Part shown: piece by piece, positions 16,207 to 25,046 of the stretch
Position numbering within the stretch: position 1 is the stretch's first letter
Layout of the letters: every line of letters starts with the position of its first letter
Position numbers and translations under genes: made by a program
Notes under the pieces: generated by a model
What the model was told of the DNA's origin: nothing
Seen by the model: only the letters and a program-made list of their open reading frames with translations
Databases searched by the model: none
Source: Bacilli bacterium
GTDB taxonomy: Bacteria; Bacillota_I; Bacilli_A; RFN20; CAG-826
DNA length: 53,978 nt
Reading direction: 5' to 3'
NCBI GenBank assembly: GCA_022653695.1
Contig: JALCSW010000001.1
Location: 1-53,978, forward strand

Positions 16207-18681
16207 ATGGCGGGACCAAAGAAGAAATCGTCAATTGGGAAATCGCGTCTCATCGTGAACGCGGTCCTTTTGATTCTCTCGATTCTCACGATGAGCGTGG
16301 CCAGTTACGCCTGGTTCGCCACCAGCCAGCAGGCGACCGACCAAATAACCCTAAGGACCGACGGAAACGCCATTTCGATAGACGCCTATGCCTATCGCCA
16401 GAACTACGAGCTCGACGGCGAAGGGAACCCCATCCCGGTCGCCTACAGCAAAAACGGAGGGTCGGCTTTGCTGAACGCCACGAAAGGCGCGACCGACAGC
16501 GCGGGCAATTACGCCGTCAACTTCTCGAGCGAGGCGCTGCAGACTTTCGCTTATGGCGACCTCTATAGCGGCGAACTCGCCGCCAACGAAGCGAACTTCC
16601 CCCATCTTTATATCGAACTGCGCTACATCAAGCCCGCCCTTAACGGCTTCGTCCAGGCCGCCATATCGGATTTTTCCTACGCCCCCGACATCGCCGGGTT
16701 CACCAATATAACGCAAGAGCTCGACTACCAGTACCGTTCCACCACCGTTCAGAACACCTCTTCGAGCAAGCACGTGAACGGCTTGAAGGCCGCCTACGCC
16801 GATTCCGCTTACGCGGCGAGCCCTTGGACTTCCCTCGGCTCTGCCCCGAGCGACATCGAGCTTTACAACAACACGACCGATATCTCCGGATACGCCTACG
16901 ATCCGAGCTACACCCCGCTCAACCAATGCTATGTCAGAGGTTTCTCCTCCAAGCACAATTCCGAATACTACTATTCGAAGGCGACCCTCATCGAGTTGCG
17001 GGTCGACCCCCTCGCCTGGATCAAGTATTTCAACGCGAACCCGGGGCTCGACGCGAGCCGGCTCAACTTCGGCATATCGTTCAGCATCTCCCTGAATTTC
17101 TCCTCGACCGCCTTCTTCTCCAACGACAAAGCGCCGAAGCTCGTCGTCTCGAAAACGAGGGCCAACTTAAGCGTCGACGGGGGCGCGACGGCCAGTTTCA
17201 TCGCCTATAATTTCTCCGCGACCCCAACGATAACGACGGCTTTTTCGGCCTCGGGGGTCGCCAGCGCGTCCGTTTCCGGAACGACGATCGCCCTTTCGGG
17301 CATAAGCGAAGGGAGCGCCATCCTCACCCTCACCGCATCCGCCCCTTCCGAAACCGCCTCCGCCACCATCGAGGTCAACGTCTATAGCGGCCCGACTCTA
17401 GCCCTGTCCAGTTCGGCGATGACGATGACCGAGGGCGAGGACGACCTCATATCCGTCGAGCCGATCCTCTTCCGCAATTCCCCGACCCTATCCGTCGCGA
17501 ACTCCGATGAGAGCGTCGCTTCCGCCACGGTCGTCTCCTATTCCGTTCTCGTCGAGGCCCTTTCCGCCGGAACGACGACGGTGACGGTCAGCGGCCGCGC
17601 CGGCGACGGCCACGTCTACAGTTCCTCCTGCCTCATCACCGTCGAGGCCGGAACGAGGTCGCTGACTTCCATCGCTGTGACGAGCCTTCCGAGGAAAACC
17701 GCCTATATCGTCGGGCAATCCTTCAGCACCGAAGGGATGGTGGTGACGGGGAGCTACAGCGACGGGACCGTCGGCGCCGTTTCCGGCTACCGGGTCGCGC
17801 CGTCTTCGGGAACGATCTTCACCGAGGACGAGATCGGAAGCGTCGCGATCGAGGTTTCCTATTTCGACGAGACCGCCTCCTTCTCCGTCGAGGTCGCCGC
17901 CAACGACAATTATCGGCTCGTCACCTCGTCCAGTTGCCTGATTCAGGGGGAACGGTATCTGATCGCCTCCGGTTCGTCTTTGTCCGAAAGCGTCGATATC
18001 TTGGGCATTGAAGAGGAAAACGAGCATCGGTCGGCCGTTTCGTCCATCGTGTCCTCCTCGACGCCGCCCAGCATCGCGTACTCCTCAGCCATGGATGCCC
18101 TCACCCTCAACGGAAACGAGGACGGCTGGCTCCTGAAAGAGAAAATCGACGGGGTTTCGCAATACCTTAATTTCCCCGGAACCGGTTCCGGCCTCCTCGG
18201 CGCGACGGATGGGAACGCGACCGGATGCGCGTGGTCCATCGCTTTCGACGAGGCGACCGGGCGGGCCCGGATCCAAAGCGCTTCCTCAAGCGGGACTTAT
18301 CTCCAATACGATTCCGCGAACGGGTGCTTCGACTGCGGGGCGTCCCCGGATACCGTTTTCCTGTTCACGAACTCCCTTTCGGTAGCGGACACCTCTTTGA
18401 CGCTCGTCCCCTCTTCGCTTGAGCTGTTCGTCGGCGACAGCGACGGCGTGACCGCCAGCGAGGGCCAAGGGACCGTTCTCGTCTCGGCCGCCATCGCCGA
18501 CCCAAGCGTCGCCAGCATCGCCGTTGACGGGAATTACATCGAAGTGACGGGCCTCGCCGCGGGAACCACCTCGCTCACCGTCGTCGGCAAGGGCAACACG
18601 GGCGAGGTGAGGTCGAGTTGCCCCGTGACCGTTACGGACCCACCGCCGGAGGAAACCCCGGATACGGGGACGAATCCATGA
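16207..18681 (+). CDS. Surface protein with bacterial Ig-like domains, riboswitch-controlled
   Basis: 824 residues. Lys-rich N-terminus, one hydrophobic segment and the motif SYAWFATS at about 37-44, as in SipW-dependent or TasA-like exported proteins. The first ~300 residues are a unique beta-rich region. Then come two BIG2-like repeats (about 314-392 and 394-482), a Big_3-like bacterial Ig domain (about 485-563, with FSTEGMVVTGSYSDGT), an unassigned ~160-residue region, and a last BIG2-like repeat (about 732-808). It ends in a Pro/Thr/Glu tail without LPXTG. It probably sits on the outside of the membrane as an adhesin or matrix protein. It is the first gene after the riboswitch, with AGGG as a modest Shine-Dalgarno. 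Its stop overlaps the next start (ATGA). Confidence 0.8.
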   Translation: MAGPKKKSSIGKSRLIVNAVLLILSILTMSVASYAWFATSQQATDQITLRTDGNAISIDAYAYRQNYELDGEGNPIPVAYSKNGGSALLNATKGATDSAGNYAVNFSSEALQTFAYGDLYSGELAANEANFPHLYIELRYIKPALNGFVQAAISDFSYAPDIAGFTNITQELDYQYRSTTVQNTSSSKHVNGLKAAYADSAYAASPWTSLGSAPSDIELYNNTTDISGYAYDPSYTPLNQCYVRGFSSKHNSEYYYSKATLIELRVDPLAWIKYFNANPGLDASRLNFGISFSISLNFSSTAFFSNDKAPKLVVSKTRANLSVDGGATASFIAYNFSATPTITTAFSASGVASASVSGTTIALSGISEGSAILTLTASAPSETASATIEVNVYSGPTLALSSSAMTMTEGEDDLISVEPILFRNSPTLSVANSDESVASATVVSYSVLVEALSAGTTTVTVSGRAGDGHVYSSSCLITVEAGTRSLTSIAVTSLPRKTAYIVGQSFSTEGMVVTGSYSDGTVGAVSGYRVAPSSGTIFTEDEIGSVAIEVSYFDETASFSVEVAANDNYRLVTSSSCLIQGERYLIASGSSLSESVDILGIEEENEHRSAVSSIVSSSTPPSIAYSSAMDALTLNGNEDGWLLKEKIDGVSQYLNFPGTGSGLLGATDGNATGCAWSIAFDEATGRARIQSASSSGTYLQYDSANGCFDCGASPDTVFLFTNSLSVADTSLTLVPSSLELFVGDSDGVTASEGQGTVLVSAAIADPSVASIAVDGNYIEVTGLAAGTTSLTVVGKGNTGEVRSSCPVTVTDPPPEETPDTGTNP

Positions 18682-21332
18682 AGGAAACGCCAAGGAAGAA
18701 ACTGAAAGGCACCCTCGGGGGCATCCTCGCGATAGCGATGGCCGCTTTCGTTTCGCTCAACGCCGTGAGCGCCCTCGCCGCCTACCTTTCCATCAGCCGG
18801 GACTTTTTCTCCGCCGACTACCGAACCGACGAGATCGGGGACACCTATTTCAGCGGGGGCGGCGGGACGAGCGAGGACCCGTACCTGATCGATAACGCGC
18901 AGAATCTGCGGAACCTCCAAAAGCTCAACGCCCTGGGACTCTTTTCCTCGGCGACCTGCTTTTCGCTTGGCAGTTCCTTCGTCTGGGACGACGCGGCGAA
19001 GCCCCTCCTGCCGATAGGAAGCGACGACCAGCCCTTCGACGGGACCTTCAACGGGCAAGGCAACACGATAACCTCGCTCGTGGTCGACGGCGACAACACC
19101 TGGGACGTCGGGATGTTCGGCTACGTCGGGATCAACGGCACGATCGAGAATTTCTTCCTCGACGCCCCGACCATCTACCTCGGCGCCAACGACGGGGGCG
19201 GCTCCTCGGCGACGACCAACCCCCTCGACGTTTACCTGAAAAGCGCGGCCCAAGCGCTCCCCGAACCCCAAGGGAAAGACGCCGGGACGGGCTTAACGTG
19301 GACGAACGCGTCCGCTTCCTCGACGATTTCCGGATTGCAGCAAAGCGTGAGCGCCTCCATAGGCGGGACGACGAGGACCTTCCCCATCGATTGGAAATCG
19401 AGCGACCCGAGCCTTCTGAGCGAAAACGCCGACGGGACGTGGTCGACGCACGCCAATGGCCTCAGCGAGAACCCGGACACGGACCTTTACCAGGTCATGC
19501 TCACCGGACGGGTCTACGGCCGCGTCGACGGGCAGGTGATGCCCTACACCCTCGAACGCTACGAAGTCGTCATCTACGGAAACGGGCTCATAACCGATGA
19601 CACGGTCAGCCTTGAGACCGGGACGAGCTCCGCCGCCACCACCGTGACGCGCGGGATGTTCAAAACCATCTGGCCCCTCGACGGCAACGGAGCGGACACC
19701 GAATACCATTCGATATACGTCGGCTTCTTTTGCGGCCATCTCGACGGGATGGCCACTTATCTCGGGCTCGTCGGGGGCAACTCCGCCTCGGGTTCCGCCA
19801 ACGGCAAAATCGTCGTTTCGGGAAGGATCGCCGAATCGCGGACCTGCCTCATCGGGCGCTGCCGCGGCGACGATGTGCGCGATGGCACCGGATCCAACCA
19901 ATTCGGCCATACGTACGACTTCACCAAGAACACGGACAGCTGGACCGCGATCGAGGCGCCGACCCAGGGCGCCTACACGGACCCTTCCCAGTTCAGCGCC
20001 CAGAACACCGCGGCGCAGAGCCTTAACGCGAAGTACGGGGTCGAATCGGCCAGCGACACCTATAAGTACCTGCGCCTTTACCCAAGCGTCACCCATGGCG
20101 CGGTCTCCTACGATTACGAAGGGGAGGACGGCTCTTCGCAAACGGCCAGCGACGTGAGAACGCTCACGTTTTCCCACGCTTTGCAAGCCAACACCTACAC
20201 CGCCTACCACCGGACCAACTTCGCCTGGCCGACCTCCGACCTCAACGGGGACGGGGAACTCGACCAAAACGACATCCCGGAAGACGAGGAGGAAACGCGC
20301 TCCGACGTCACGAGGAAACTAAGGAACTCAAGCGTGGACAACAACATGAACCTCGCGGCGGACTTCGCGCTCAATAACGGCATTTGGATCAGCACCAAGG
20401 GGGCCAACGACGACGTCATGAACACCCTCATGGGCAATAACGTCTTCACCCTCAATTTCCGGATAACCTACGTGGCGAGCACCTCCAACCCGAACAAAAC
20501 CGCCAATTCCTGGCAAATCCTTTACAACAACTACAACCCCCACATCGCCCGCCTGCAGATCACGAATTTCTGGGGTTATCTGTTTTTGGGCAGTTACTAC
20601 GCCTTTATCTACAAGGACAGCCCGCTTCAGAATCTCCTTTGGTTCGACCTCCATCACCCCATGACGACGACCGACGACAGCACTTTCGCCCCCGTCACGG
20701 AAAACGGCGCGAACGCCTCCTACTACACCCCGGTCCCGATCGTCGCGGACGGAAGCCTCCAGGAAGCCAACGTGAGCGTCACCGTCGACCGCAACTCCTC
20801 CTTCTGGACGACCATGTTCACGAATTGGCTCAGCAACGACACCTGGTATCCGTGCTTTGCTATCGGAGCCGGGAAGACGGATTCATTATCCCATGGCAAC
20901 ACGGCGTTCGATTACTGGTCCACCACCTCATCGCAACGGGGGCTCCCCAACACGAACGACCAGTTCTTCCACGATTCGTTCGCCCTCGACGGCGACCTCA
21001 ATCTGAACCTGCTTTCTTTTCAGTGCATCTTCACCAACGCCAACGGCAACATCACCGACCTCATGAGCAACGTCGACTACATCTACGACAAGGCCGACTG
21101 CGTCTACGACGCCAGCGCCGGCACGTTCTCGGACTGGAACCGTTCGAGCGGGGTCAAGGTGAGTTTTGACGTCACGACCGCCCTCACGAGCGGGAACTCC
21201 ACCTATTATTTCTACCGGGAAGTCGGCAACGGCGGCATCAACTCGACCGTCCACGCCCTTTATTCCAACGCAAACTACAAACCCGCCAACGACGACAATT
21301 ACCAAAAGGCGGACATCGAGGCCGTCTCATGA
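18678..21332 (+). CDS. Large secreted surface protein with GLUG-like segment
   Basis: 884 residues from the ATG that overlaps the previous stop (ATGA); the open frame extends upstream but inside the first gene. Basic N-terminus, then one hydrophobic export segment (about 15-40). A GLUG-like, beta-helix-type motif GTFNGQGNTITSL at about 125-137 follows an SEDPYLIDN block typical of such adhesins. A calcium-binding-loop pattern DLNGDGELDQND occurs near residue 520. The rest is rich in Asn, Ser, Thr, Asp and aromatics, as in extracellular proteins. No anchoring motif is seen. It is the middle gene of the riboswitch operon and probably forms one surface structure with its neighbours. Confidence 0.75.
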   Translation: MKETPRKKLKGTLGGILAIAMAAFVSLNAVSALAAYLSISRDFFSADYRTDEIGDTYFSGGGGTSEDPYLIDNAQNLRNLQKLNALGLFSSATCFSLGSSFVWDDAAKPLLPIGSDDQPFDGTFNGQGNTITSLVVDGDNTWDVGMFGYVGINGTIENFFLDAPTIYLGANDGGGSSATTNPLDVYLKSAAQALPEPQGKDAGTGLTWTNASASSTISGLQQSVSASIGGTTRTFPIDWKSSDPSLLSENADGTWSTHANGLSENPDTDLYQVMLTGRVYGRVDGQVMPYTLERYEVVIYGNGLITDDTVSLETGTSSAATTVTRGMFKTIWPLDGNGADTEYHSIYVGFFCGHLDGMATYLGLVGGNSASGSANGKIVVSGRIAESRTCLIGRCRGDDVRDGTGSNQFGHTYDFTKNTDSWTAIEAPTQGAYTDPSQFSAQNTAAQSLNAKYGVESASDTYKYLRLYPSVTHGAVSYDYEGEDGSSQTASDVRTLTFSHALQANTYTAYHRTNFAWPTSDLNGDGELDQNDIPEDEEETRSDVTRKLRNSSVDNNMNLAADFALNNGIWISTKGANDDVMNTLMGNNVFTLNFRITYVASTSNPNKTANSWQILYNNYNPHIARLQITNFWGYLFLGSYYAFIYKDSPLQNLLWFDLHHPMTTTDDSTFAPVTENGANASYYTPVPIVADGSLQEANVSVTVDRNSSFWTTMFTNWLSNDTWYPCFAIGAGKTDSLSHGNTAFDYWSTTSSQRGLPNTNDQFFHDSFALDGDLNLNLLSFQCIFTNANGNITDLMSNVDYIYDKADCVYDASAGTFSDWNRSSGVKVSFDVTTALTSGNSTYYFYREVGNGGINSTVHALYSNANYKPANDDNYQKADIEAVS

Positions 21333-22186
21333 ACGGGCGTTACCGGCTTAAAATGGCCGCCGAAATCGCTTTGGTGGCGCTCACGATCGGCTCTTTGTCC
21401 ATCGGCACCTACGCGTGGTTCTCGATGCAAAACCGGGCGACGGCGACCCTTTGGAGCATGCACGTCGTGAAAGGGCTGAGCAACAAACTTAAATACTATC
21501 GGGGCAACTACGATCCCGCGAGCGTCTCCTACACCGGCTACCCGGACATCCGGATGAGCGGAGTCGGCCCCTCCAACGCCTCGACGGTGTCTTCCTACGC
21601 CTCGGATTTCATCACCGTCCCCGGCGGGAAGTTCTCGCCTGGAGGGCCCCTTGACATCTCCCATCTGACCCCCGGATACTGCCAAACCTTCTCGTTCGAG
21701 GTCGGGAACGATTCGGAAGTGGACATCCCGGTGGAGATGGACCTGACCTCCTTTCTTTCCCCCGAAAGCCCGACCAATCGGATTTACGACGGCGGGAACA
21801 CCGATTGTCCCATCACCCTCGGAAGCGCAATCGACATCTATGCCAAAGGCTATGAGCTGAGCGATGACGACGTGGCCAACACCGCCTTCGCCAACTCTTT
21901 CATCAAGGATTACATGGAAGCGGCCCCCGAGGACCGTTTCACGTACCATGATATCCGCGACGGGACGGACCGAAAATACGTTCTCTATGACGGCGCGATC
22001 CCAGGGAAGAAGACCTATATCGTTTTCCTCACCCTCGAGTTCACCGACTTGGGGAACACGTTTTACGCCTACGAAGGCACGGACGGGACCTATGTTTATT
22101 ACGTTCGCTCCCCAAGCGGAAGCAGCGACTGCTACCAAGGCCTCACCTTCGCCTTGCAGGATATCTACATCAAGAATCCGGAATGA
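21329..22186 (+). CDS. YAWF-type exported surface protein
   Basis: 285 residues. The N-terminal membrane/export segment is followed by GTYAWFSMQ at about 27-35, the same signal type as the first gene of the operon. The mature part is beta-rich and acidic with no recognised domain. Its size and signal resemble TasA/CalY-like fibre proteins, but sequence identity to them is not obvious. Its start overlaps the previous stop by ATGA, so the three products are probably made in fixed ratio under the riboswitch. No SipW-like signal peptidase gene is in the window. Confidence 0.7.
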   Translation: MNGRYRLKMAAEIALVALTIGSLSIGTYAWFSMQNRATATLWSMHVVKGLSNKLKYYRGNYDPASVSYTGYPDIRMSGVGPSNASTVSSYASDFITVPGGKFSPGGPLDISHLTPGYCQTFSFEVGNDSEVDIPVEMDLTSFLSPESPTNRIYDGGNTDCPITLGSAIDIYAKGYELSDDDVANTAFANSFIKDYMEAAPEDRFTYHDIRDGTDRKYVLYDGAIPGKKTYIVFLTLEFTDLGNTFYAYEGTDGTYVYYVRSPSGSSDCYQGLTFALQDIYIKNPE

Positions 22187-22278
22187 GAAAAAGGGGCTTG
22201 GTTTTCGGCTTTTTTAAGGCCTTATGAGTGCAAAAAGGCGGCTATGGTGCTAAATTTTAAGCAAGAAGGCTGCGCAAA

Positions 22279-23274
22279 ATGGATCCACGTTACTCAAAGA
22301 TGAAGTACCGCCGCTGCGGCGATTCGGGGCTGATGTTGCCCGAGGTTTCGCTGGGGCTATGGCACAATTTCGGGAAAAACTCCGACTACAGCGTCATGAA
22401 AGAGATGATCCTCACGGCCTTCGACAACGGGATAACCTATTTCGATTTGGCCAATAACTACGGTCCGGGGCCGGGCGAGGCGGAGCGGAATTTCGGGAAA
22501 ATCCTGCGCGAGGAACTCCTCCCCCACCGCCACGAACTGATCATCGCCACGAAAGCCGGCTATCCCATGTGGGACGGCCCTTACGGCGACTTCGGAAGCC
22601 GCAAATACCTTATGACGTCGATCGACGAAAGCCTTGAAAGGATGGGCTTGACTTACGTGGATATCTTCTACCATCACCGAATGGATAAGGGCACCCCGCT
22701 CGAGGAAACGATGGGGGCGCTCGAGGACATCGTCCGAAGCGGCAAGGCCCTTTACGTCGGATTATCGAATTACGATGGGGCGACGCTAAGGAAAGCCACG
22801 GACATCCTCGTTTCCCGCCACGTGCCTTTCGTCGTGAATCAGAACCGCTACTCGATTTTCGATCGGGGCATCGAGGAAAACGGGCTTCTTAAGGCGACCG
22901 CCTCCTTAAGAAAAGGGCTCGTCTGCTTCTCGCCCCTGGCTCAGGGGCTCCTCACCAACCGCTACCTTAACGGCATACCCGCCGACTCGCGGGTGCGAAC
23001 CGACGGCCGCTTCTTAAAGGAAAAAGACATCACGGAAGGGAAACTCGCCCACATCAGGTCGCTGAACGAGATGGCCCTTTTAAGGGGCATGAGTCTCGCC
23101 GAGATGGCTTTGGCGTGGGTCCTTTCCCACGACGAGGTCACGAGCGTCATCGTCGGGGCCAGCAAAGCGAGCCAGATAACCGATGACGTCAAGGCCATAT
23201 CGTTTAAGCGCCTCAGCGACGACGAGATGAAGGCGATCGACGATATCGTCTTTCCAGAAAAAAATGACGATTGA
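22279..23274 (+). CDS. Aldo-keto reductase (YghZ / glyceraldehyde-3-phosphate reductase-like)
   Basis: 331 residues, full length. An NADPH-dependent (beta/alpha)8 oxidoreductase. Catalytic tetrad elements are visible: FDLANNYG (Asp and Tyr), ATKAGY (Lys) and IFYHHR (His). The C-terminal cofactor-binding part contains IVGASKASQI. The early SLGLWHNFG and GPGPGEAERNFG stretches match the YghZ/Kv-beta-like branch, which reduces L-glyceraldehyde 3-phosphate or methylglyoxal; the substrate here is not proven. AAGAAGG precedes the ATG. The 3' end overlaps the uracil-DNA glycosylase gene by 11 nt. Confidence 0.92.
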   Translation: MDPRYSKMKYRRCGDSGLMLPEVSLGLWHNFGKNSDYSVMKEMILTAFDNGITYFDLANNYGPGPGEAERNFGKILREELLPHRHELIIATKAGYPMWDGPYGDFGSRKYLMTSIDESLERMGLTYVDIFYHHRMDKGTPLEETMGALEDIVRSGKALYVGLSNYDGATLRKATDILVSRHVPFVVNQNRYSIFDRGIEENGLLKATASLRKGLVCFSPLAQGLLTNRYLNGIPADSRVRTDGRFLKEKDITEGKLAHIRSLNEMALLRGMSLAEMALAWVLSHDEVTSVIVGASKASQITDDVKAISFKRLSDDEMKAIDDIVFPEKNDD

Positions 23275-23848
23275 GGAGTTGGCGGAAAAAATGAGGGAAT
23301 GCCGGCGTTGCCCCTTGTTTTCGACGCGCAAAATCCCACTTCTGGGATCTGGGAACATCCACTCCAAGATCATGTTCGTCGGCGAGGCCCCCGGGGAGAA
23401 GGAGGACGAAAGCGGAGTCGCGTTCGTGGGCCCGGCCGGAAAAGTCCTCGATGAGGAAATGGCGTTTTTGGGCCTTAACAGGGATAATGCCTATCTTTGC
23501 AACGTCATCAAATGCCGACCCCCATACAACCGAACCCCAAGCCGAAGCGAGCAAGAGGCCTGTCTCCCTTTTCTAAGATGGCAGTTCCTCCTCATGAGGC
23601 CGCGCATGATGATTCTCCTTGGTTCGGTGGCCTCGAAGGCCATCATCGACCCCCATTTCAGCATCATGGCCGCCCATGGGAAGATAGTAGAGAGAAAGGG
23701 GGTTCTCATGTGCCCGACTTTCCATCCCTCAGCCATCCTGCGCGACCCGACGAAAAAAGACGTCGCATGGCGGGACTTAGCAACGTTCAAGGAAACGATC
23801 GATAAAGAAAAACTTAGGGAAATTCGATTTTTCGTTCCCACACCTTAA
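23264..23848 (+). CDS. Uracil-DNA glycosylase, family 4 ([4Fe-4S])
   Basis: 194 residues. It removes uracil from DNA. Family 4 signatures: GEAPGEKED (motif A region, 40-48), four cysteines suited to the iron-sulphur cluster (C13, C16, C84, C100), NVIKCRPPYNR and the C-terminal FHPSAILRD loop. It overlaps the aldo-keto reductase gene and is presumably co-transcribed with it. Functionally it pairs with exonuclease III (14040) in base-excision repair. Confidence 0.93.
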   Translation: MTIEELAEKMRECRRCPLFSTRKIPLLGSGNIHSKIMFVGEAPGEKEDESGVAFVGPAGKVLDEEMAFLGLNRDNAYLCNVIKCRPPYNRTPSRSEQEACLPFLRWQFLLMRPRMMILLGSVASKAIIDPHFSIMAAHGKIVERKGVLMCPTFHPSAILRDPTKKDVAWRDLATFKETIDKEKLREIRFFVPTP

Positions 23849-23937
23849 TAACGTCAATCCGGATGCCAATATCCAAAAACCGATCTACTGCGATGACGAG
23901 CGAGCCGAGATTATCATGGACATATCAGATTCCAACA

Positions 23938-23967
23938 CAGAAAAAGCACCGCAGGGAAGCGGTGCTT
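23938..23967 (-). terminator. Minus-strand terminator
   Basis: On the minus strand AAGCACCGC-TTCCCT-GCGGTGCTT forms a perfect 9-bp stem followed by TTTCTG. It faces transcripts from the gene-poor region; no intact minus-strand gene is visible immediately upstream, so its client is unknown. Confidence 0.65.
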
Positions 23968-24237
23968 ATATCTGCAGAATGGCGAACCCAAAAAATGATT
24001 ATACGCGGAGGGTGTATTTTCGATACCCCGCTTTTATCAAAGAAGACATAGCTGTTAATCCTGCCTTTTTAAATTCGTTCTATTTGGGCAGCGCTGTTTC
24101 GCCTTCTGTTTTTTGAAAAGAGAGCTGATCGTTTTCGCATCCGGTATCCGCTCATCATCATTTGGGGATGTGCGTTTTTACTTCTCTCCTTTCCTTCGGC
24201 TGACACCTTGGCAAACAACTGGACAGACCACAGGCAG

Positions 24238-24293
24238 ATGCACTAATTTTCTATTACAGCTCTTTTCATTGAAAAGAGCATAAATTAGTAGTG
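24238..24293. repeat. Long imperfect inverted repeat
   Basis: A perfect inner stem GCTCTTTTC/GAAAAGAGC with a 3-nt loop is enclosed, after an internal loop, by an outer stem GCACTAATTT pairing with AAATTAGTAGTGC (2-nt bulge). Total length is about 56 nt. It could be a small repeat element or part of an RNA. No T-run follows on either strand, so it is not a simple terminator. Confidence 0.45.
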
Positions 24294-24380
24294 CCTATGT
24301 AATATGGCTAGGCCGCTTTTGCGGCTCTGCTTTTTGTGTTATTTGCGCGACTACGCAACAGTCCGAACGATTGCCCCTAT

Positions 24381-24542
24381 AAAAAAAGTCCCCAGCGGCC
24401 AGACCGAGGGGCGAAAGCCCGGAGATCAGCGCTGTGTGGGAACCTATGCCACGCCGACCCGGCTAAGCCGTTCGTTCTCGGCGGGGGTTCCCGGTGCCGG
24501 TCCAAGGGCGAGACCCAAGAACAGCAATGTGTGGGAACCGCT
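24381..24542 (-). ncRNA. Unrecognised structured small RNA with tandem hairpins
   Basis: A self-contained RNA gene of about 160 nt: strong promoter upstream (24546-24574), no ORF, and a terminator hairpin with seven Us (24387-24381). Hairpin 1 (24539-24486) is closed by GGUUCCC/GGGAACC, a middle hairpin (24483-24452) by CGCCGA/UCGGCG, and hairpin 3 (24443-24388) by GUUCCC/GGGGAC. Hairpins 1 and 3 both open with the same 12-nt sequence GGTTCCCACACA (24539-24528 and 24444-24433), so the element looks duplicated. It lacks hallmarks of tmRNA, RNase P RNA and SRP RNA, and the three-hairpin shape does not resemble the single rod of 6S RNA. Function unknown. Confidence 0.6.
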
Positions 24543-24545
24543 AAG

Positions 24546-24574
24546 AATATAACCCATCGATCGTTAAAGGTCAA
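24546..24574 (-). promoter_or_regulatory. Promoter of the small RNA
   Basis: -35 TTGACC (24569-24574), exactly 17 bp of spacer and -10 TATATT (24546-24551). The predicted start is at 24539-24542, right at the first hairpin. It is among the best promoter matches in the window and no coding region follows. Confidence 0.75.
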
Positions 24575-24771
24575 TAAACGCAGACCCAGGAAACGGAAGG
24601 ATTCAGAGCCATTGTTTCTTTTCTTCTCAATCATGGCTATTTTTTGGAAGTCTTGGCCAAGAATCTAATCAAAACGTCATTAAAGCGATGATATCGGGGA
24701 TTATTGTCTACAATAACGGAAGAATAGAAATAGTGCTCAGCATTTTGGGGATTAGCCTTCCATAAGAAACC

Positions 24772-24803
24772 AAAAAACGCGAAGCCTTTTCAAGACTCCG
24801 CGT
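24772..24803 (-). terminator. Terminator of the tRNA-Asn/tRNA-Glu unit
   Basis: Minus strand: ACGCG-GAGTCTT-GAA-AAGGCTT-CGCGT folds into a long imperfect stem followed by TTTTTT. It is 13 nt past the tRNA-Glu CCA end. Confidence 0.75.
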
Positions 24804-24815
24804 ATAACGGCAAGA

Positions 24816-24892
24816 TGGTGACCCGGACGGGATTCGAACCCATGAATGTATGCGTGAAAGGCATATGAGTTAAGCCGCTTCTCCACCGGGCC
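24816..24892 (-). tRNA. tRNA-Glu (UUC anticodon)
   Basis: Full cloverleaf: acceptor GGCCCGG/CCGGGUC, anticodon loop CUUUCAC (anticodon UUC), T loop GGTTCGAATCC, discriminator A and encoded CCA. It is 6 nt downstream of tRNA-Asn in one transcription unit. Confidence 0.95.
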
Positions 24893-24898
24893 AAAAAA

Positions 24899-24973
24899 TG
24901 GCGCTCACTATAGGGCTCGAACCTACAACCGATCGGTTAACAGCCGATTGCTCTACCATTGAGCTAAGTGAGC
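24899..24973 (-). tRNA. tRNA-Asn (GUU anticodon)
   Basis: Acceptor GCUCACU/AGUGAGC, anticodon loop CUGUUAA (anticodon GUU), T loop GGTTCGAGCC, discriminator G and encoded CCA. First of a two-tRNA unit with its own promoter at 25007-25035. Confidence 0.95.
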
Positions 24974-25006
24974 GCATCGAACTTGCGCCGCAAAAGCGCA
25001 AGGACA

Positions 25007-25035
25007 ATTTTACTGACCGAAAGGGCTCTTTGCAA
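25007..25035 (-). promoter_or_regulatory. Promoter of tRNA-Asn/tRNA-Glu
   Basis: -35 TTGCAA (25030-25035), a 17-bp spacer and -10 TAAAAT (25007-25012). It lies between the acyl carrier protein gene and the tRNAs. A CTTGCGC/GCGCAAG hairpin follows before the tRNA and may be removed during processing. Confidence 0.6.
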
Positions 25036-25046
25036 GAAGGAACGAG

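Larger units (their letters stand above)
23849..24380. other. Gene-poor, AT-richer intergenic stretch
   Basis: About 530 bp with lower GC than its surroundings. It holds a minus-strand terminator (23938-23967), a long imperfect hairpin (24238-24293) and a small plus-strand hairpin GCCGC-TTTT-GCGGC near 24312-24325. A plus-strand 66-codon frame (23916-24116) has no ribosome-binding site and is not credible. One minus-strand frame reads protein-like but is broken by three stops between 24240 and 24000, so it could be a decayed gene; I could not identify it. Confidence 0.4.

Noticed and set aside
23916-24116. 66-codon plus-strand open frame downstream of the uracil-DNA glycosylase
   Set aside because: No ribosome-binding site, spans the perfect hairpin of the minus-strand terminator, and no recognisable protein features.
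24381-24542. The small RNA being 6S, SRP, tmRNA or RNase P RNA
   Set aside because: None of the defining conserved sequences is visible, and the three-hairpin layout with an internal repeat does not match their known shapes; a covariance-model search is still needed.
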